Shown here one piece after another: positions 1 to 6,548 of a stretch of 64,000 nucleotides of DNA (positions are counted from its first letter, which is position 1; each line of letters begins with the position of its first letter). The stretch is from Flavobacterium sp. UBA7663 (GTDB lineage: Bacteria; Bacteroidota; Bacteroidia; Flavobacteriales; Flavobacteriaceae). The notes under the pieces were generated by a model, which saw only the letters and a list, made by a program, of their open reading frames with translations, was not told the DNA's origin and ran no database searches. The stretch lies in contig NZ_DLHR01000020.1 of NCBI RefSeq assembly GCF_002483315.1, positions 1 to 64,000 on the forward strand, read 5' to 3'. Both the position numbers and the translations under genes were made by a program.

Positions 1-11
1 TGAAGTAAAAT

Positions 12-165
12 GACACATAACGTTCCGGCGCTTGGCGAGGTTGCGAACTTCGGAACTATTTATTTTCTGTTAAAGATAAAATTTCTTGCGAAATGTAAAC
101 GTGAATTCACTACAAAATTCGCAATCTTGCCAAACGGCTGTTGTACACAGTTATTCTTTATAACG
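12..165. repeat. attC-like long imperfect inverted repeat
   Basis: Bases 31-50 and the reverse complement of 115-134 agree at 16 of 20 positions; two of the four differences would be G-T wobbles in a folded single strand. The outer flanks (ACATAACG near 15, GTTGTACAC near 140) keep a loose AAC/GTT symmetry like the R''/R' boxes of integron attC sites, but neither matches the RYYYAAC/GTTRRRY consensus exactly. The site lies at the 3' end of the HNH gene and close to a tyrosine recombinase gene. Reading it as an integron-type or other recombination site is inference; it could be an ordinary dispersed palindromic repeat. Confidence 0.45.
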
Positions 166-732
166 AATATTAAATATTTCAAATTTTTGTTGTAACTTTT
201 TTATTACTTCGTAACCCATTTTTCTAGTTTCAGTGTCTAAACAAACTTTGAATAAATTATTTTCAATTTTCTCAATATAAACATTATATATTGATATTCT
301 TGGATTTGAATTATATACAACATTTATATGTAAATCTTGATATTCAAATTCATCTTTTAAGGTTGCTATTTCAAACATTAAACTATATTCCCAATTAGTT
401 TTTTTGTCAAAAGTAAATCTGATATCTTTTAAATTATTTTCTAGTTCTTCAACTTTTTGAGATAGTAGATTATTAAGGTTTAAAATGTCTTTATATATTT
501 TCAAAGATTTTCTATCAATAACTTCTTTATGCGCCATTTTGTGGTGTTTATCACATAATAGTATTAAATTTTCAAGGGAATTATTTTCACGATTCAAATC
601 TATGTGATGAATTTCAAGGTAAGTATGTTCATTGCATTCTTTAATTGTACATTTATGACCCGCATCTGTTTCGATTTTACGTCTTATCTCTGAAGAAATA
701 CTCGGTCTTTCGTTTTCGTAGTTTTTTTTCAT
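151..732 (-). CDS. HNH endonuclease domain protein
   Basis: A 193-residue protein with an N-terminal HNH nuclease fold: zinc-ligand cysteines C28, C33 and C60, the His-His-x-Asp core at H42-H43-D45 (LEIHHIDLN), an Asn, then the closing CDKHH at 60-64 and H68. Residues from about 80 on look helical and then mixed, with no recognised domain, and may provide specificity. The start is taken at 732 (MKKNYENE); the frame is open 48 bp further upstream, but that part is rich in inverted repeats. It probably has its own promoter at 830-837. The gene follows the broken recombinase on the same strand. Target, and any role in defence or mobility, cannot be read from the sequence. Confidence 0.8.
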   Translation of the reverse strand: MKKNYENERPSISSEIRRKIETDAGHKCTIKECNEHTYLEIHHIDLNRENNSLENLILLCDKHHKMAHKEVIDRKSLKIYKDILNLNNLLSQKVEELENNLKDIRFTFDKKTNWEYSLMFEIATLKDEFEYQDLHINVVYNSNPRISIYNVYIEKIENNLFKVCLDTETRKMGYEVIKKLQQKFEIFNIRYKE

Positions 733-745
733 AATTGTGTACAAC
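731..745. repeat. 15-bp inverted repeat overlapping the HNH start codon
   Basis: Read on the minus strand this is GTTGTACACAATTAT; a 14/15 copy in opposite orientation, GTTGTACACAGTTAT, lies at 140-154 and covers the HNH stop codon. The two copies therefore bracket the HNH gene like short terminal inverted repeats. A second 9-bp inverted repeat (TTGTATATA at 746-754, TATATACAA at 772-780) lies just upstream in the leader. Confidence 0.55.
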
Positions 746-829
746 TTGTATATATGCGATATAAAGTTTCGTATATACAACCATTTTTAGGTAGATAAAC
801 GAAGTTTTGTTTCGCTTTTTTAGTTAAAT

Positions 830-837
830 CAAATATA
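830..837 (-). promoter_or_regulatory. candidate -7 box for the HNH gene
   Basis: CAAATATA on the plus strand reads TATATTTG on the minus strand, a perfect Bacteroidota TAnnTTTG -7 box. It lies between the recombinase stop and the HNH start and predicts a leader of about 90 nt. No -33 TTTG is found at the ideal distance. Confidence 0.45.
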
Positions 838-848
838 TTAAATTTTTC

Positions 849-1891
849 TTACAAATCATCAAATGGACTTTTAATTTGTTGTATACTTTTTGTACTTACA
901 TGGGTGTAAATTTCAGTGGTTTTGCTACTGTTGTGGCCTAAAAGTTCCTGAATATAACGTAAATCAGTGCCGCTTTCAAGTAAATGAGTAGCATAGCTAT
1001 GCCTCAACCAATGTAATGTAGCAGGTTTTGTAATACCGGTTTTTTTTAAGGCTTGTTTTAATATAAGCTGTAAACTTCTTGCATCATAAGGAGTTCCTTC
1101 TTTTTGACCTTCAAATAAAAAAGTCTTTGGTTTGTAAACTTTATAATAGTCTCTTAATAGCTCTAATATTTTAGGACTTAACGGAACAATTCTATCTTTT
1201 TTCCTTTAGAATTTTTTAGTAAAACTATATTTCTTTTAGAATCAATATGATGAGGTTGCAATGCTAGTAATTCCCCACATCTTAGCCCACAAGAATAAAT
1301 TAAACTTAACATTGTTTTGTGTTTTTGGTTTGTGGGAGCAGAAATAATTGCTTTCACCTCTTCTTTACTCAAAACATTTGGCAACACTTTTTCTCTTTTT
1401 GGTCGATGTATTTTGTCAATTTCAATTGCAGTATCTTTCACAATTTTAAAATACAGTTTAATAGCATTCACAATCTGATTTTGATACGAAGAAGATAAAT
1501 TGTGCTTTAAAATATAATCATTATTGTATAAAATAACATCTTCATTAGTAATGTCTTTTACCGCTTTTGTGTTACAAAAAGTTAAAAACGATTTTAAAGC
1601 TTCGCTATACGTGTTAATAGTGTTTGCGCTATAACGTTTTGATAAAAGATAGTGTTTAAAGGTCGCTATGCTTGCAATTCCTTCAACATTAGGAACTAAA
1701 GTATGAGCTAATGGAAGTTTAAAATGCAATCGATTAGCTTCAGTATCGGGTAAATGCCAGTATTTGTTATTTGGACTCCACCTTGCATCTTCAAAAGTTT
1801 TAATGCGAGCAATGTATTCCGTGTTTTTTTCAAAATAAACAGCAATTCTAGGTGTTCCTTTGTGAAGTAAAGTTTTGGCTTTCCAATTCAT
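849..1891 (-). pseudogene. tyrosine recombinase/integrase, frameshifted at A-AAA-AAG
   Basis: The first reading frame gives 237 residues (1891 to 1178): an N-terminal ~60-residue arm-like region, a SAM-like core-binding domain (about 70-160) and the first catalytic Arg (GLRCGELLAL). It then meets a stop. The -1 frame continues without interruption to the stop at 849-851 and carries the rest of the catalytic domain: TLHWLRHSYATHLLE (HxxR), LLGHNSSKT (H) and IYTHV (nucleophile Tyr). The joined product would be about 347 aa, XerC/D- or IntI-like. The break lies in a six-A run (1197-1202), so one missing A explains it; it is also a canonical -1 slippery heptamer. Pseudogene, sequencing error and programmed frameshifting all fit. 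Confidence 0.85.
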
Positions 1892-1913
1892 AATTAATGG
1901 CTTATATAAAAAA

Positions 1914-1945
1914 CAAATATAATAAATAGAAATAGTTCTCTCAAA
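1914..1945 (-). promoter_or_regulatory. promoter of the recombinase gene
   Basis: On the minus strand there is TATATTTG (plus-strand CAAATATA at 1914-1921) and a TTTG (CAAA at 1942-1945) 20 bp upstream, matching the Bacteroidota TTTG-N19/20-TAnnTTTG promoter. Transcription would start about 15 nt before the ATG at 1891. Confidence 0.65.
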
Positions 1946-1963
1946 ACAATTGTTAAAAAAAAC

Positions 1964-2110
1964 GAGATACTAGGAAGATACTAGGTACATAAAGCGTACA
2001 TAAAGTATAGATAGTGTATGCTTAGTGTATGAGGAGTGTATGCGTTAAGTATGCATAGTGTATGCCACAAGTATGGATACTATATAGATGAAGTATGCCA
2101 GAAGTAGGAT
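1964..2110. repeat. degenerate 11-bp tandem repeat array upstream of the recombinase promoter
   Basis: About 13 units of an imperfect 11-mer. The TATG core recurs at 2017, 2028, 2039, 2050, 2061, 2072, 2083 (TATA), 2094 and 2105 (TAGG), exactly 11 bp apart each time, and the same phase extends upstream to about 1975 with changed units (for example TACATAAAGCG then TACATAAAGTA). The central consensus is close to TAGTGTATGCN. The period is about one helical turn, so the copies lie on one face of the DNA. The array begins about 20 bp beyond the -33 box of the recombinase promoter. Confidence 0.8.
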
Positions 2111-2135
2111 GTAATCATATAAAACTAAAAGAAAC

Positions 2136-2164
2136 AAAAAAAGCACCTCGTTAGAAGTGCTTTT
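2136..2164 (-). terminator. terminator after tRNA-Tyr
   Basis: AAAAGCAC pairs with GTGCTTTT across a ten-base loop, and on the minus strand the stem is followed by a T-run. It lies immediately downstream of the tRNA. Confidence 0.6.
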
Positions 2165-2165
2165 G

Positions 2166-2247
2166 TGGGGAGAGCAGGATTCGAACCTGCGAAGATGTAA
2201 TCAGCGGATTTACAGTCCGCCCTCGTTGGCCGCTTGAGTATCTCCCC
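2166..2247 (-). tRNA. tRNA-Tyr (GTA)
   Basis: A class II tRNA of 82 nt. The acceptor stem GGGGAGA (5' end at 2247) pairs with TCTCCCC, the anticodon loop reads CTGTAAA (anticodon GTA, tyrosine), a long variable arm is present and the T-arm contains GGTTCGAATCC. The 3' CCA is not encoded. tRNA genes are frequent integration targets, and this one lies near a tyrosine recombinase gene, but no duplicated 3' end of the tRNA is visible in the window. Confidence 0.95.
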
Positions 2248-2364
2248 AAGCCATCTTACTTATTTGTCTAAGCGGTTGCAAATATAGAATTGTTTTTTAT
2301 TCCTGCAAAGATATTTTCTACAATTTTGTGTACTATTTTATAATGTTCTGTAAATGAAAAACAT

Positions 2365-2392
2365 AAAAAAATCTCCCTAAGGAGATTTTTTA
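2365..2392 (-). terminator. terminator of the thioredoxin-fold lipoprotein gene
   Basis: Stem AAAATCTCC / GGAGATTTT with loop CTAA, A-rich and T-rich on its two sides, about 20 bp after the stop at 2413. Confidence 0.75.
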
Positions 2393-2412
2393 AAATATAT
2401 TTAGTATTAAAA

Positions 2413-3537
2413 TTATTTAACTCCTAAAAGTTCTTTTACTTTTGCTTTTAAAGCATCACCTCTAAGATCTTTTGCAACAATATTTCCTTTTGCATCTAAG
2501 ATAAACGTAGCAGGAATAGATTGTACATTGTATTGTTTAGCAATAGGATCTTCCCAAAATTTAAGATTAGAAACATGTGACCAAACTAAACCATCTTTTG
2601 CAATTGCGTCTTTCCATTTGGTAGCATCTTTGTCTAAAGAAACTCCAATAATATTTAATCCTTGTGGGTGGAATTCATTGTATAAAGCTACAACATTTGG
2701 GTTTTCAGCTCTACATGGTCCACACCAAGAAGCCCAAAAATCAATGATCGTTACTTTTCCTAATGACTCTTTTAACGAAATGGTTTTTCCTTTAGGAGAT
2801 GGAGCAGAAAAGTTAGGAGCTGGTTTTCCAATTACTATAGCTGACATTGAATCTAAAGCCGTTTTTATTTTTTTACCACTTTTAGTTTCTTTTACGTCTT
2901 TATCTAAGCCTTCAAAATATGATTTTATCTCTTCAGGAGTTAAATATTGTCTCATTAAAAAGTTCTCCAATAATAAAACAGATAAATAAGCATCTGGATT
3001 TTCTTTTATGAATTTTTTAGAATAGTCGTTCATTTCGTTTTGAAATTTTTTGTATTCTTTCAAAAGCTTGTTAATAGTAACTGTGTCATTACTCATCTGA
3101 GCTTTTTGCATTTCAGGTCCGTTATCTTTTTCAAATTTTGCTACCTTTTCAGAAATAGCTCTCGATTCGGTATTGAACTTCTGAAATTTATCATTGTTTG
3201 GAGTTCCTCCTAAAGTTGACTTATGTAAAGAATCTTTAACAATATTGATTTCAATTTTACCTTCTTCTAATATTAAAGGCAAATTAATTTGTTCGTTTTC
3301 AATGCGGATAAATCCTAAATCAATTTCTTCAGTTATTCCTTTAAGCTCAAATTTACCATCTGTAACAACTGCTGTATCTTTGGCTAACGTTCCAGTCTCG
3401 GTTTGTACTTCTATAAAAACTTTTTTACCATTTTCAATTCCATTCGCAGTTCCCGAAATAAGAAATTCATTATCTTTTAGATTGTTACATGCTACAAACA
3501 AAAGAGCAGAAGTAATAATAAATACTATTTTTTTCAT
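2413..3537 (-). CDS. TlpA-like thiol-disulfide oxidoreductase lipoprotein with DUF4369
   Basis: A 374-residue envelope lipoprotein. The signal peptide ends in the lipobox LFVAC, with C17 as the lipidated residue. An N-terminal beta domain of the DUF4369 type (about 25-115) is followed by a helical linker and a C-terminal AhpC/TSA-type thioredoxin fold with active site WASWCGPC (C272, C275) and cis-Pro motif SIPATF. Such proteins reduce or shuffle periplasmic disulfides, sometimes for cytochrome c maturation; the substrate is unknown here. It is a single gene with a promoter at 3558-3587 and its own terminator. The later paralogue at 55320-56723 has lost this CXXC. Confidence 0.9.
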   Translation of the reverse strand: MKKIVFIITSALLFVACNNLKDNEFLISGTANGIENGKKVFIEVQTETGTLAKDTAVVTDGKFELKGITEEIDLGFIRIENEQINLPLILEEGKIEINIVKDSLHKSTLGGTPNNDKFQKFNTESRAISEKVAKFEKDNGPEMQKAQMSNDTVTINKLLKEYKKFQNEMNDYSKKFIKENPDAYLSVLLLENFLMRQYLTPEEIKSYFEGLDKDVKETKSGKKIKTALDSMSAIVIGKPAPNFSAPSPKGKTISLKESLGKVTIIDFWASWCGPCRAENPNVVALYNEFHPQGLNIIGVSLDKDATKWKDAIAKDGLVWSHVSNLKFWEDPIAKQYNVQSIPATFILDAKGNIVAKDLRGDALKAKVKELLGVK

Positions 3538-3557
3538 TTTAATTGATTAAATTTTGG

Positions 3558-3587
3558 CAAATGTATTTAAAATAAATCAGTTACAAA
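3558..3587 (-). promoter_or_regulatory. promoter of the thioredoxin-fold lipoprotein gene
   Basis: The minus strand reads TACATTTG (plus-strand CAAATGTA at 3558-3565) with TTTG 18 bp upstream (CAAA at 3584-3587). The predicted leader is about 14 nt. Confidence 0.6.
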
Positions 3588-3632
3588 ACATAAATAAATG
3601 TTAGAGTTGCAATAAAAACTTGGCTTTAAAGT

Positions 3633-3663
3633 TTTGTCAATCAAAAATATAATTGTAATTTTG
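3633..3663 (+). promoter_or_regulatory. rpsA promoter
   Basis: TTTG at 3633-3636, 19 bp spacer, then TAATTTTG at 3656-3663: a complete Bacteroidota housekeeping promoter. The implied start near 3670 gives a leader of about 110 nt before the chosen ATG at 3782. Confidence 0.7.
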
Positions 3664-3679
3664 CGCACCTTTTGGCGGA

Positions 3680-3752
3680 TAGCGTTTCCATTAGGTATCA
3701 ATCATTTATGTAAAACACTGCTGTTGTTTTCTATTCGCATTAAGAAACGCTA
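3680..3752 (+). promoter_or_regulatory. candidate structured leader of rpsA
   Basis: TAGCGTTTC (3680-3688) and GAAACGCTA (3744-3752) are perfect reverse complements enclosing about 55 nt, within the predicted rpsA leader and 29 nt before the start codon. Autoregulation by S1 through its own leader is known in Escherichia coli; that this element serves the same purpose is inference. Confidence 0.4.
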
Positions 3753-3781
3753 GAAACATGGCATACAAATTTTTAATCAGC

Positions 3782-5548
3782 ATGTCTGAAATTAACAAAA
3801 CACAAGAAGAGTTTTTAGCGAATTTTAACTGGCATAACTTCCAAGAAGGAATTGACCCAGTAGATGAAAAAAACTTACAAGAATTCGAAGAATTAGTAAC
3901 TAAAACATTCATCGCTACTGATCAAGAAGAAGTTGTAGAAGGAGTTGTAGTTAGAATTACTGAAAGAGACGCAATCGTTGATATCAACGCTAAATCTGAA
4001 GGTGTTATTTCTTTAAACGAATTCCGTTACAATCCTAACTTAAAAGTTGGTGATAAAGTAGAAGTATTAATCGACGTTCGTGAAGACAAAACAGGTCAGT
4101 TAGTATTATCTCACAGAAAAGCTAGAACTATCAAAGCATGGGATAGAGTTATTTCTGCTAACGAAACAGGAGAAATCGTTAACGGTTTCGTTAAATGTAG
4201 AACTAAAGGTGGTATGATTGTAGATGTTTTCGGAATTGAAGCATTCTTACCAGGTTCTCAAATTGATGTGAAACCTATCCGTGATTACGATCAATATGTG
4301 AACAAAACTATGGAATTTAAAGTTGTAAAAATCAACCACGAATTCAAAAACGTAGTAGTATCTCACAAAGCGCTTATCGAAGCTGATATTGAAGTACAGA
4401 AAAAAGAAATCATTGGTCAATTAGAAAAAGGACAAGTATTAGAAGGTGTTGTTAAAAACATTACTTCTTACGGTGTGTTTATCGACTTAGGTGGAGTAGA
4501 TGGATTAATCCATATTACTGACTTATCTTGGTCAAGAATCAATCACCCAAGCGAAGTTCTTGAGTTAGATCAAAAATTAAACGTTGTAATCCTTGATTTC
4601 GATGATGAGAAAACAAGAATCCAATTAGGTTTAAAACAATTAAACGCTCATCCTTGGGATGCTTTAGGAGCTGAATTAAAAGTTGGTGATAAAGTTAAAG
4701 GAAAAGTTGTTGTTTTAGCTGATTACGGTGCTTTCATCGAAGTTGCTGAAGGTGTAGAAGGTTTAATCCACGTTTCTGAAATGTCATGGTCTACTCACTT
4801 AAGAAGTGCTCAAGATTTCATGAAAATTGGTGACGAAGTAGAGGCAGTTGTTTTAACTCTTGATAGAGACGAAAGAAAAATGTCTTTAGGTATCAAACAA
4901 ATGACGCAAGATCCATGGACTGATATCACTGCTAAATACCCAGTAGGTTCTAAACACACTGGAATCGTTAGAAACTTCACTAACTTCGGAATTTTCGTAG
5001 AGTTAGAAGAAGGTATCGACGGTTTAGTATATATCTCTGATTTATCTTGGACTAAGAAAATCAAACACCCATCTGAATTTGTAAATGTAGGTGATAAATT
5101 AGACGTAGTTGTTTTAGAATTAGACGTTGAAGGTCGTAAATTATCTTTAGGTCACAAACAAACTACTGCTAATCCTTGGGATAAATACGAAGATGCATTC
5201 GCTGTTGGAACTATCCACAACGGAACTATCGCTGAAATCGTTGACAAAGGAGCTACTGTGGAATTTGGTGACGATATCGTTGCTTTCATTCCTACACGTC
5301 ACTTAGAAAAAGAAGACGGTAAAAAATTGAAAAAAGGAGATACTGCTGACTTTAAAGTTATCGAGTTCAATAAAGAATTCAAAAGAGTAGTAGCTTCTCA
5401 TACAGCTATCTTCAGAGAAGAAGAAGAGAAAAACGTTAAAACTGCAGTTGAAACTACATCAAATAGTTCAGCTCAAACATCTACTTTAGGTGATAACAAC
5501 GATATTCTTGCTGAATTAAAAGCTAAAATGGAAAAAGGAGGTAAATAA
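3782..5548 (+). CDS. rpsA: 30S ribosomal protein S1
   Basis: A 588-residue protein of six S1 RNA-binding repeats, recognisable by the recurring GxVxxIxxxGxFVxL-type cores (for example GVFIDLGGVDGLIHITDLSW and GAFIEVAEGVEGLIHVSEMSW); the first, second and sixth repeats are more divergent. S1 binds mRNA at the 30S platform, which may be especially important here because almost no gene in the window has a Shine-Dalgarno. The start is MSEINKTQ at 3782; an in-frame ATG at 3758 lies in the leader next to the proposed stem and is less likely. The tail after about residue 545 is Ser/Thr/Asn-rich and ends in a charged helix. Strong codon bias towards AAA, GAA and TTA suggests high expression. Confidence 0.97.
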   Translation: MSEINKTQEEFLANFNWHNFQEGIDPVDEKNLQEFEELVTKTFIATDQEEVVEGVVVRITERDAIVDINAKSEGVISLNEFRYNPNLKVGDKVEVLIDVREDKTGQLVLSHRKARTIKAWDRVISANETGEIVNGFVKCRTKGGMIVDVFGIEAFLPGSQIDVKPIRDYDQYVNKTMEFKVVKINHEFKNVVVSHKALIEADIEVQKKEIIGQLEKGQVLEGVVKNITSYGVFIDLGGVDGLIHITDLSWSRINHPSEVLELDQKLNVVILDFDDEKTRIQLGLKQLNAHPWDALGAELKVGDKVKGKVVVLADYGAFIEVAEGVEGLIHVSEMSWSTHLRSAQDFMKIGDEVEAVVLTLDRDERKMSLGIKQMTQDPWTDITAKYPVGSKHTGIVRNFTNFGIFVELEEGIDGLVYISDLSWTKKIKHPSEFVNVGDKLDVVVLELDVEGRKLSLGHKQTTANPWDKYEDAFAVGTIHNGTIAEIVDKGATVEFGDDIVAFIPTRHLEKEDGKKLKKGDTADFKVIEFNKEFKRVVASHTAIFREEEEKNVKTAVETTSNSSAQTSTLGDNNDILAELKAKMEKGGK

Positions 5549-5570
5549 TCTCTGATTTTCTAAATATTTT

Positions 5571-5597
5571 AAATCCCGAAAGAAATTTCGGGATTTT
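5571..5597 (+). terminator. rpsA terminator
   Basis: AAATCCCGAAA / TTTCGGGATTT with loop GAAA followed by T residues, 22 bp after the rpsA stop. Confidence 0.9.
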
Positions 5598-5608
5598 TTA
5601 TTGTGTAA

Positions 5609-5637
5609 TATATTTGTTTATCGTAATATTGCAATAT
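5609..5637 (+). promoter_or_regulatory. ars operon promoter and ArsR operator
   Basis: TATATTTG (5609-5616) is a perfect -7 box. Ten bp downstream, around the expected transcription start, lies the perfect 12-bp palindrome ATATTGCAATAT (5626-5637), where binding of the encoded repressor would block initiation. Palindromes of ATA..TAT type are common ArsR/SmtB targets; assignment to this ArsR is inference from position. Confidence 0.65.
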
Positions 5638-5653
5638 AATAATTTATAAAATT

Positions 5654-5977
5654 ATGGGAGCATCAAAATCAGAATTCTTTTCAGTAGAGCAAAATGAAAT
5701 AGCAACGTTATTCAAAGCCTTATCACATCCAGCTCGTATTGCTATTGTTGACTATTTGTTAACCGTTGACACTTGTATTTGTGGTGATATTGTAAACGAA
5801 CTGCCTTTAGCGCAACCAACAATCTCGCAACATCTAAAAGAATTAAAAAATGCTAATATCATTAAAGGAACCATCGAAGGAACCGCTATTTGTTACTGTA
5901 TTAATCCAGATACAATTGATAAAATAGAAAATCATTTTGGCATGATTCGTCATAAGTTAAAAAATAAATGTTGTTAG
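5654..5977 (+). CDS. arsR: ArsR-family arsenite-responsive repressor
   Basis: A 107-residue winged-helix protein. The helix-turn-helix is around 52-68 (AQPTISQHLKELKNANII). The metalloid site is CIC at C41-C43, in the position of the classical ELCVCDL motif, so it probably releases DNA when As(III) or Sb(III) binds. The C-terminus ends in a further Cys pair (KNKCC). It is first in a four-gene operon (arsR-DUF6428-arsC-acr3), and its likely operator lies at 5626-5637, giving autoregulation. Confidence 0.93.
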   Translation: MGASKSEFFSVEQNEIATLFKALSHPARIAIVDYLLTVDTCICGDIVNELPLAQPTISQHLKELKNANIIKGTIEGTAICYCINPDTIDKIENHFGMIRHKLKNKCC

Positions 5978-5991
5978 CTAATCACTTTTTA

Positions 5992-6007
5992 CTAATCACT
6001 AATTACT
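5992..6007 (+). repeat. 16-bp intergenic repeat, copy 1
   Basis: CTAATCACTAATTACT in the arsR/DUF6428 gap, preceded by another CTAATCAC at 5978. An identical 16-mer lies in the next gap of the operon at 6510-6525, and a shorter version (CTAATTACTTTT) occurs before tilS near 22206. Confidence 0.7.
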
Positions 6008-6013
6008 CAAAAA

Positions 6014-6490
6014 ATGAAATTATCAGAAATCAAATCCGAACTAAAAAAACTTTCTCAAATAGCTTTTCAATTACCTAATGGTGATTTAGTGCCAAATCAT
6101 TTTCATGTAACGGAAGTAGGTAAAATCACGAAACATTTCATCGATTGTGGTGGAACAGTTCGCACAGAAGAAGTCGCAAACTTCCAACTTTGGGAAGCTA
6201 ATGATTATGATCATAGATTACATCCTGAAAAATTGGTTCATATTATCGAATTGTCGGAAGCTAAATTGCAAATCCCAGATTTAGAAATCGAAGTCGAATA
6301 TCAAATGAAGGAAACTATCGGAAAATTCAGTTTAGATTTCGACGGAATTAACTTCCAATTAAAGTCAAAATTAACCGATTGTTTAGCAAAAGACAATTGC
6401 GGTATTCCACCAGAAAAACTAAAAGTTAAAATAGGCGAGTGGAAACCAAAAGAAACGTCTTGTTGTACACCAGATTCAGGTTGTTGTTAA
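6014..6490 (+). CDS. DUF6428 family protein of the arsenic operon
   Basis: A 158-residue soluble protein of the family that accompanies arsR and arsenate reductase in Flavobacteriia (recognised as DUF6428; function unknown). There is no signal peptide. The body is mixed alpha/beta with a His/Asp-rich stretch (NDYDHRLHPEKLVHI), and the C-terminal tail carries two cysteine pairs (SCCTPDSGCC) that could bind As(III) or a thiophilic metal; C118 and C124 in TDCLAKDNCG add to the thiols. Position inside the ars operon and the Cys tail suggest a metallochaperone or sensor role; that is inference. Confidence 0.8.
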   Translation: MKLSEIKSELKKLSQIAFQLPNGDLVPNHFHVTEVGKITKHFIDCGGTVRTEEVANFQLWEANDYDHRLHPEKLVHIIELSEAKLQIPDLEIEVEYQMKETIGKFSLDFDGINFQLKSKLTDCLAKDNCGIPPEKLKVKIGEWKPKETSCCTPDSGCC

Positions 6491-6509
6491 TTTTTTAATT
6501 TAAAAAGAG

Positions 6510-6525
6510 CTAATCACTAATTACT
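6510..6525 (+). repeat. 16-bp intergenic repeat, copy 2
   Basis: CTAATCACTAATTACT, identical to the copy at 5992-6007, in the DUF6428/arsC gap. Confidence 0.7.
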
Positions 6526-6548
6526 TTTCATCATTCACTCAAATAATT

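Noticed and set aside
1964..2110. CRISPR array
   Set aside because: Units are 11 bp, contiguous and degenerate, with no spacers; no cas genes are present.
2166..2247. tRNA-Tyr as the attachment site of an integrated element
   Set aside because: No direct repeat of the tRNA 3' end is seen on the other side of the recombinase within the window, so integration there cannot be supported.
3706..3912. Minus-strand small open frame over the rpsA start
   Set aside because: It overlaps rpsA coding sequence and has no recognisable features; the low-complexity Ser/Asn/Lys content is a mirror of rpsA codons.
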